From contig NZ_CP009282.1 in NCBI RefSeq assembly GCF_000758605.1, positions 7,378,001 to 7,442,000 on the forward strand: a stretch of 64,000 nucleotides of DNA, written 5' to 3'. Source of the stretch: Paenibacillus sp. FSL R5-0912 (GTDB lineage Bacteria; Bacillota; Bacilli; Paenibacillales; Paenibacillaceae). How positions within the stretch are numbered: position 1 is the first letter of the stretch; every line of letters starts with the position of its first letter. Both the position numbers and the translations under genes were made by a program. Under the pieces are notes generated by a model. It was not told the DNA's origin. It made no database searches and was given only the letters and a program-made list of their open reading frames with translations. Shown here one piece after another: positions 61,337 to 64,000 of this stretch.

Positions 61337-63410
61337 GTTTCTTCATATGTTTGCGGAGCAGGAGCAGCAGCGATACAATGACCAGCGTGATCATAAGAAC
61401 AGCCGCAACCACAAAGCCCAGCACATCTGAACGCTCAATAATCTGCGCCACTGTTGATTCTTTGGCCGCGCCTGAGAGGGTTTTGAAGCGGTACGCATGA
61501 ACCTGGCCGTCTTTATCTGCAGCCACACCGTCCCCGTAGACCTTCCAGCGGTCTTTCTCGCTGGCAATCAGCTTCGAGACCAGGTAGTAGCTCTCGGAGC
61601 TGACCGCTGTAACCGCAAGCAGGCCCCGTCCGCTCTCGTAGGGTGAGTCCAGCAGCTGCAGCGTACCGATGCCGGCCCCGTACTGCTCCTCGATCGCTAT
61701 TTTCTCATTGGACAGCAGGGTTGAGCCGTCTTTGTTGTATTTGAAGAAGAGCTTGTCGTTGTTGTCGCGGATCACCTTGTTGTTCTTATAAGTGCCGATG
61801 GCAATGATGTTGTTGTCCTTCAGATTATCCGCAGCCACATCATCGCTGTAATAATGGACATCGCCGGTGTTGCCTCCGGCGTATTGGCCAAGCATGTTGA
61901 AGATATTGCCCAGACTCTTATAGGCATAGTCGTCCATCTCCTGCGGCAGAACGACCGCTACACGGTTGAAGATGCCGTCCCGCAGGAACGGGTACGGATA
62001 GTTGCTCAGCAGCAGCTCTGTGCGGTCCTTCGTGTTCAGGCGCATCATCGATTCCTTGCTGATATATGCCCAGGGCATCTGCTCCGTATTCGGTGTACAG
62101 ATGGCATTCGCCATCTCCAGATCAAAAGCCACCGTGACCGAGAAGTTGCCGGAGATGTTCAGGCTCTGCGGCACATCCAGAGTCAGCACATCACCGTCAG
62201 CCAGTTCCTTCGTCAGCTTCTTGCTGCCGACCGGCGTATTATTGATGCTCACCGTCACCAGTGAGCGCTCAAAATCCAGATTCCCCGCATAGCGGAAATC
62301 GAGGCTGATTTTGCCGTCATCCGCAATCGAGCGGTTGGACGGCAGCGAAACGAAATAAGTCTGCTCCTGATGATTCGGTCCGGTCAGCTTATCCCCAGTC
62401 TCTGTGAATGTAACATTCGAGCTGATGGGCGGCGCCGGGTCTGCTACAGCGGTAGCATCATCCACTAGTTTCAGGTCTTCGCTGCTCTGGCTCAGCAGCT
62501 CCCCGCTGGCCATGAAGCGTCCGGCCTTGATCAGCAGGCTCTCATCCCTGGAGGTAACCACCAGCACCGGTGAGGAATCCATGTTCACCAGCTGGATCAC
62601 GGCATGGGTGCTAAGATCAGCTGTAGTGCTCACCAGCTTCTTCAGCGGGCCCGGCAGATGATCATACATCGCTACCAGCACTACTGCACGCTTGTCCTTC
62701 AGGGCTTCCTCACGGTAGGGCAGCAGCGGAATCGTCTTATCGTTCAGCGTATTGCCTTTGGCGAAGCCCGTCAGGGCGTAGGTAGCGCTCTCCAGTTCAG
62801 ACCCTGTGGCATTCTCCGGCACGGCCAGCAGGCTTTGTCCTCTTTTCACCGTATCCATCCCTGAGAATCTGGCACTGAAATCGGCAATCCCGCCCGTTAT
62901 CGCCTTAGGCACGTACTTCACGGATATATTGGAGGTATTGAACAGATGCAGCCAGTTGTCCTGCGTATTGTCTATACTGCAGAGCTGATAATCCCCCGTA
63001 TCGGTCTTCAGATTCCCCTGAATACTTAGTGTGTTGCTGCCTTCCTTAAGGAAGCCCTTGGGCGCTGGAACGCTCAGGCTCTGCTCCCCGTTATTCTCAG
63101 TAGACGGTCTGAAGGAGTAGAACGGAATGCCGTTAAGCGACAGTGTCACACTTGACTGCTGGTCCGCATTAATCTGTGACACCTGAAAATGCAGCCTGAT
63201 GTTCACCGCCTCGACGTTCCAGTAATCCATGACTGTGAAATACTGCTGCTGGGAACTTGTGCCCGTCAGAGAGATCTCACTGCCCGTAAATGAAGTCTCG
63301 TAAGTCATCGTGGCGTCACCGGGAAGCACTGCTGCTGCCAGTGCCGCAGGAATTTGAACCAGGAAAAGGGAGAGGCAAATCAGCCCTATCATTATCTGTT
63401 TTTTCATCAT
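61314..63410 (-). CDS. BcsB-like exopolysaccharide subunit (YdaN type)
   Basis: A 698-aa protein. Signal peptide at about 1-26; a BcsB-family extracytoplasmic body with alternating carbohydrate-binding-like jelly rolls and ferredoxin-like folds (FTVMDYWNVEAVNIRLHF, VTLSLNGIPFYSF, NTLSIQGN, later VTVSINNTPVGSKKL); and a C-terminal membrane helix at about 665-688 with a basic tail. BcsB/YdaN proteins guide the nascent polysaccharide from the synthase. AGGAGATACGGAAC precedes ATG 63410. It sits between a BcsA-like glycosyltransferase and the degenerate GGDEF gene. Confidence 0.88.
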   Translation of the reverse strand: MMKKQIMIGLICLSLFLVQIPAALAAAVLPGDATMTYETSFTGSEISLTGTSSQQQYFTVMDYWNVEAVNIRLHFQVSQINADQQSSVTLSLNGIPFYSFRPSTENNGEQSLSVPAPKGFLKEGSNTLSIQGNLKTDTGDYQLCSIDNTQDNWLHLFNTSNISVKYVPKAITGGIADFSARFSGMDTVKRGQSLLAVPENATGSELESATYALTGFAKGNTLNDKTIPLLPYREEALKDKRAVVLVAMYDHLPGPLKKLVSTTADLSTHAVIQLVNMDSSPVLVVTSRDESLLIKAGRFMASGELLSQSSEDLKLVDDATAVADPAPPISSNVTFTETGDKLTGPNHQEQTYFVSLPSNRSIADDGKISLDFRYAGNLDFERSLVTVSINNTPVGSKKLTKELADGDVLTLDVPQSLNISGNFSVTVAFDLEMANAICTPNTEQMPWAYISKESMMRLNTKDRTELLLSNYPYPFLRDGIFNRVAVVLPQEMDDYAYKSLGNIFNMLGQYAGGNTGDVHYYSDDVAADNLKDNNIIAIGTYKNNKVIRDNNDKLFFKYNKDGSTLLSNEKIAIEEQYGAGIGTLQLLDSPYESGRGLLAVTAVSSESYYLVSKLIASEKDRWKVYGDGVAADKDGQVHAYRFKTLSGAAKESTVAQIIERSDVLGFVVAAVLMITLVIVSLLLLLRKHMKKRGDKRET

Positions 63411-63453
63411 GTTCCGTATCTCCTGTATCGCTTATTTCTTCTCCTCCGGCGCT

Positions 63454-64000
63454 TCAGTAACGCTCGGTTTTGTACCATTTGGCTTCCCGTTTGAAAATGA
63501 CGTCTTTGAGATAGTTATACAGTCCGTAAGCGGCAACCACCATCCACAGCTGGCAGTACGAAACATACATCAGCAGAATGATCCACAGGTTCGACAGGCT
63601 CATCTCGCCTTTCTCCGTTGTCAGCGTAACGAAGATTCCGACCACGAATAGAACAATGGCGAGCAGCCACAGGAAGCTGCTGAGCCCGGCAATGGTCGTA
63701 TGGACGTACCCCATCGCATGAAGGACAAGCAGAACATCAGAGGTGACCAGCGAGATCAGGAGCAGGAAATAGATCGAGACATAATACAGGATATCGAAGC
63801 GGATCTTCGCCGCCTTCCGGTCGAAGAGGAGCGGAAGATTCTTCACAATGACATAGATATTCCCCTTCGCCCAGCGTGTCCGCTGCTTGAACCAGACCTT
63901 CACCGTCTGCGGCTCCTGCTCCCAGGTGACCGATTTCGGCTGGAACTTGATCCGGTACCCCATCATATAAATGCGGAAGCTAATCTCCGTGTCCTCGGCA
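63454..64000 (-). CDS. Family 2 glycosyltransferase (BcsA/YdaM-like), 5' truncated by window edge
   Basis: Only the last 181 codons are visible; the reading frame is open to the window end. The visible part has AEDTEISFRIYMMGYRIKF (the ED of the acceptor-site motif), the processive-synthase signature QRTRW, and three or four C-terminal membrane segments. It should polymerise a sugar from a UDP donor and pass it to the BcsB-like partner 43 bp downstream. No C-terminal PilZ domain is present; the protein ends shortly after the last membrane helix, so c-di-GMP control would have to come from the YdaK-like protein. Confidence 0.88.
   Translation of the reverse strand, partial: AEDTEISFRIYMMGYRIKFQPKSVTWEQEPQTVKVWFKQRTRWAKGNIYVIVKNLPLLFDRKAAKIRFDILYYVSIYFLLLISLVTSDVLLVLHAMGYVHTTIAGLSSFLWLLAIVLFVVGIFVTLTTEKGEMSLSNLWIILLMYVSYCQLWMVVAAYGLYNYLKDVIFKREAKWYKTERY

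Noticed and set aside
1..64000. tRNA, rRNA, transposase, integrase, phage genes or replication origin
   Set aside because: None recognised by eye on either strand; short RNAs could still be missed without a covariance search.

Overview
The window looks like chromosome of a Paenibacillus-type, low-to-mid-GC, spore-forming Firmicute. Nearly every gene has a strong AGGAGG-like ribosome site. Typical Bacillales families recur: YesM/YesN-type two-component pairs, YdjO, HxlA/HxlB, DUF2339, copper-amine-oxidase-N 'stalk' proteins, class D sortase and HxlR regulators. Intergenic regions carry dispersed and tandem repeats. I saw no rRNA, tRNA, CRISPR array, transposase or phage gene. Genus assignment is inference from gene content and style.

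Region 1 (0.3-8.9 kb) is one minus-strand operon of eight genes. It encodes the complete hydrolysis of cyanuric acid: cyanuric acid amidohydrolase (AtzD type), biuret amidohydrolase (BiuH type) and allophanate hydrolase (AtzF), plus a TauABC/NMT1-type importer, a cupin and a PucR-family regulator. Two perfect 17-bp GlnR/TnrA boxes lie upstream, so the operon looks like a nitrogen-scavenging unit switched by nitrogen limitation. Region 2 (9.1-11 kb) is a cyclic-di-GMP-I riboswitch in front of a FapA/DUF342 gene.

Region 3 (11-23.9 kb) holds housekeeping and stress genes: an EamA exporter divergent from a LysR regulator, an aldo/keto reductase, hybrid cluster protein divergent from a Crp/Fnr regulator with a perfect palindrome between them, an aldehyde dehydrogenase, a large sensor GGDEF-EAL protein, a LacI regulator, a ten-unit 51-bp minisatellite and a DinB-like protein. 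Region 4 (24.1-33 kb) is an alpha-glucoside locus: an AglEFG-like ABC importer, a GH65 phosphorylase fused to beta-phosphoglucomutase, and a LacI regulator surrounded by four copies of one palindromic operator. About 1.4 kb of repeat-rich non-coding DNA follows, including an 11-bp x 13 tandem array.

Region 5 (34-44 kb) contains a luciferase-like monooxygenase, a TasA/camelysin-like surface protein with an LPDTA sorting signal next to its class D sortase, peptidase T, two HxlR regulators around an Old Yellow Enzyme, hxlAB of the ribulose-monophosphate formaldehyde pathway, and a MATE exporter. Region 6 (44-59.4 kb) contains a solute-binding lipoprotein with a YesMN-type two-component system but no permeases, cold-shock genes, a metallo-beta-lactamase-fold hydrolase, a HAD phosphatase, a DUF3999-DUF2339 pair, a stalk-domain protein, a membrane diguanylate cyclase and ribosomal protein L31 type B.

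Region 7 (59.6-64 kb) has an atypical SDR, then a YdaK/YdaN/YdaM-like exopolysaccharide cluster: a glycosyltransferase running off the window edge, a BcsB-like protein, and a degenerate GGDEF protein that keeps an RxxD I-site. The window therefore holds c-di-GMP synthesis, breakdown, an RNA sensor and a likely protein receptor within 55 kb.
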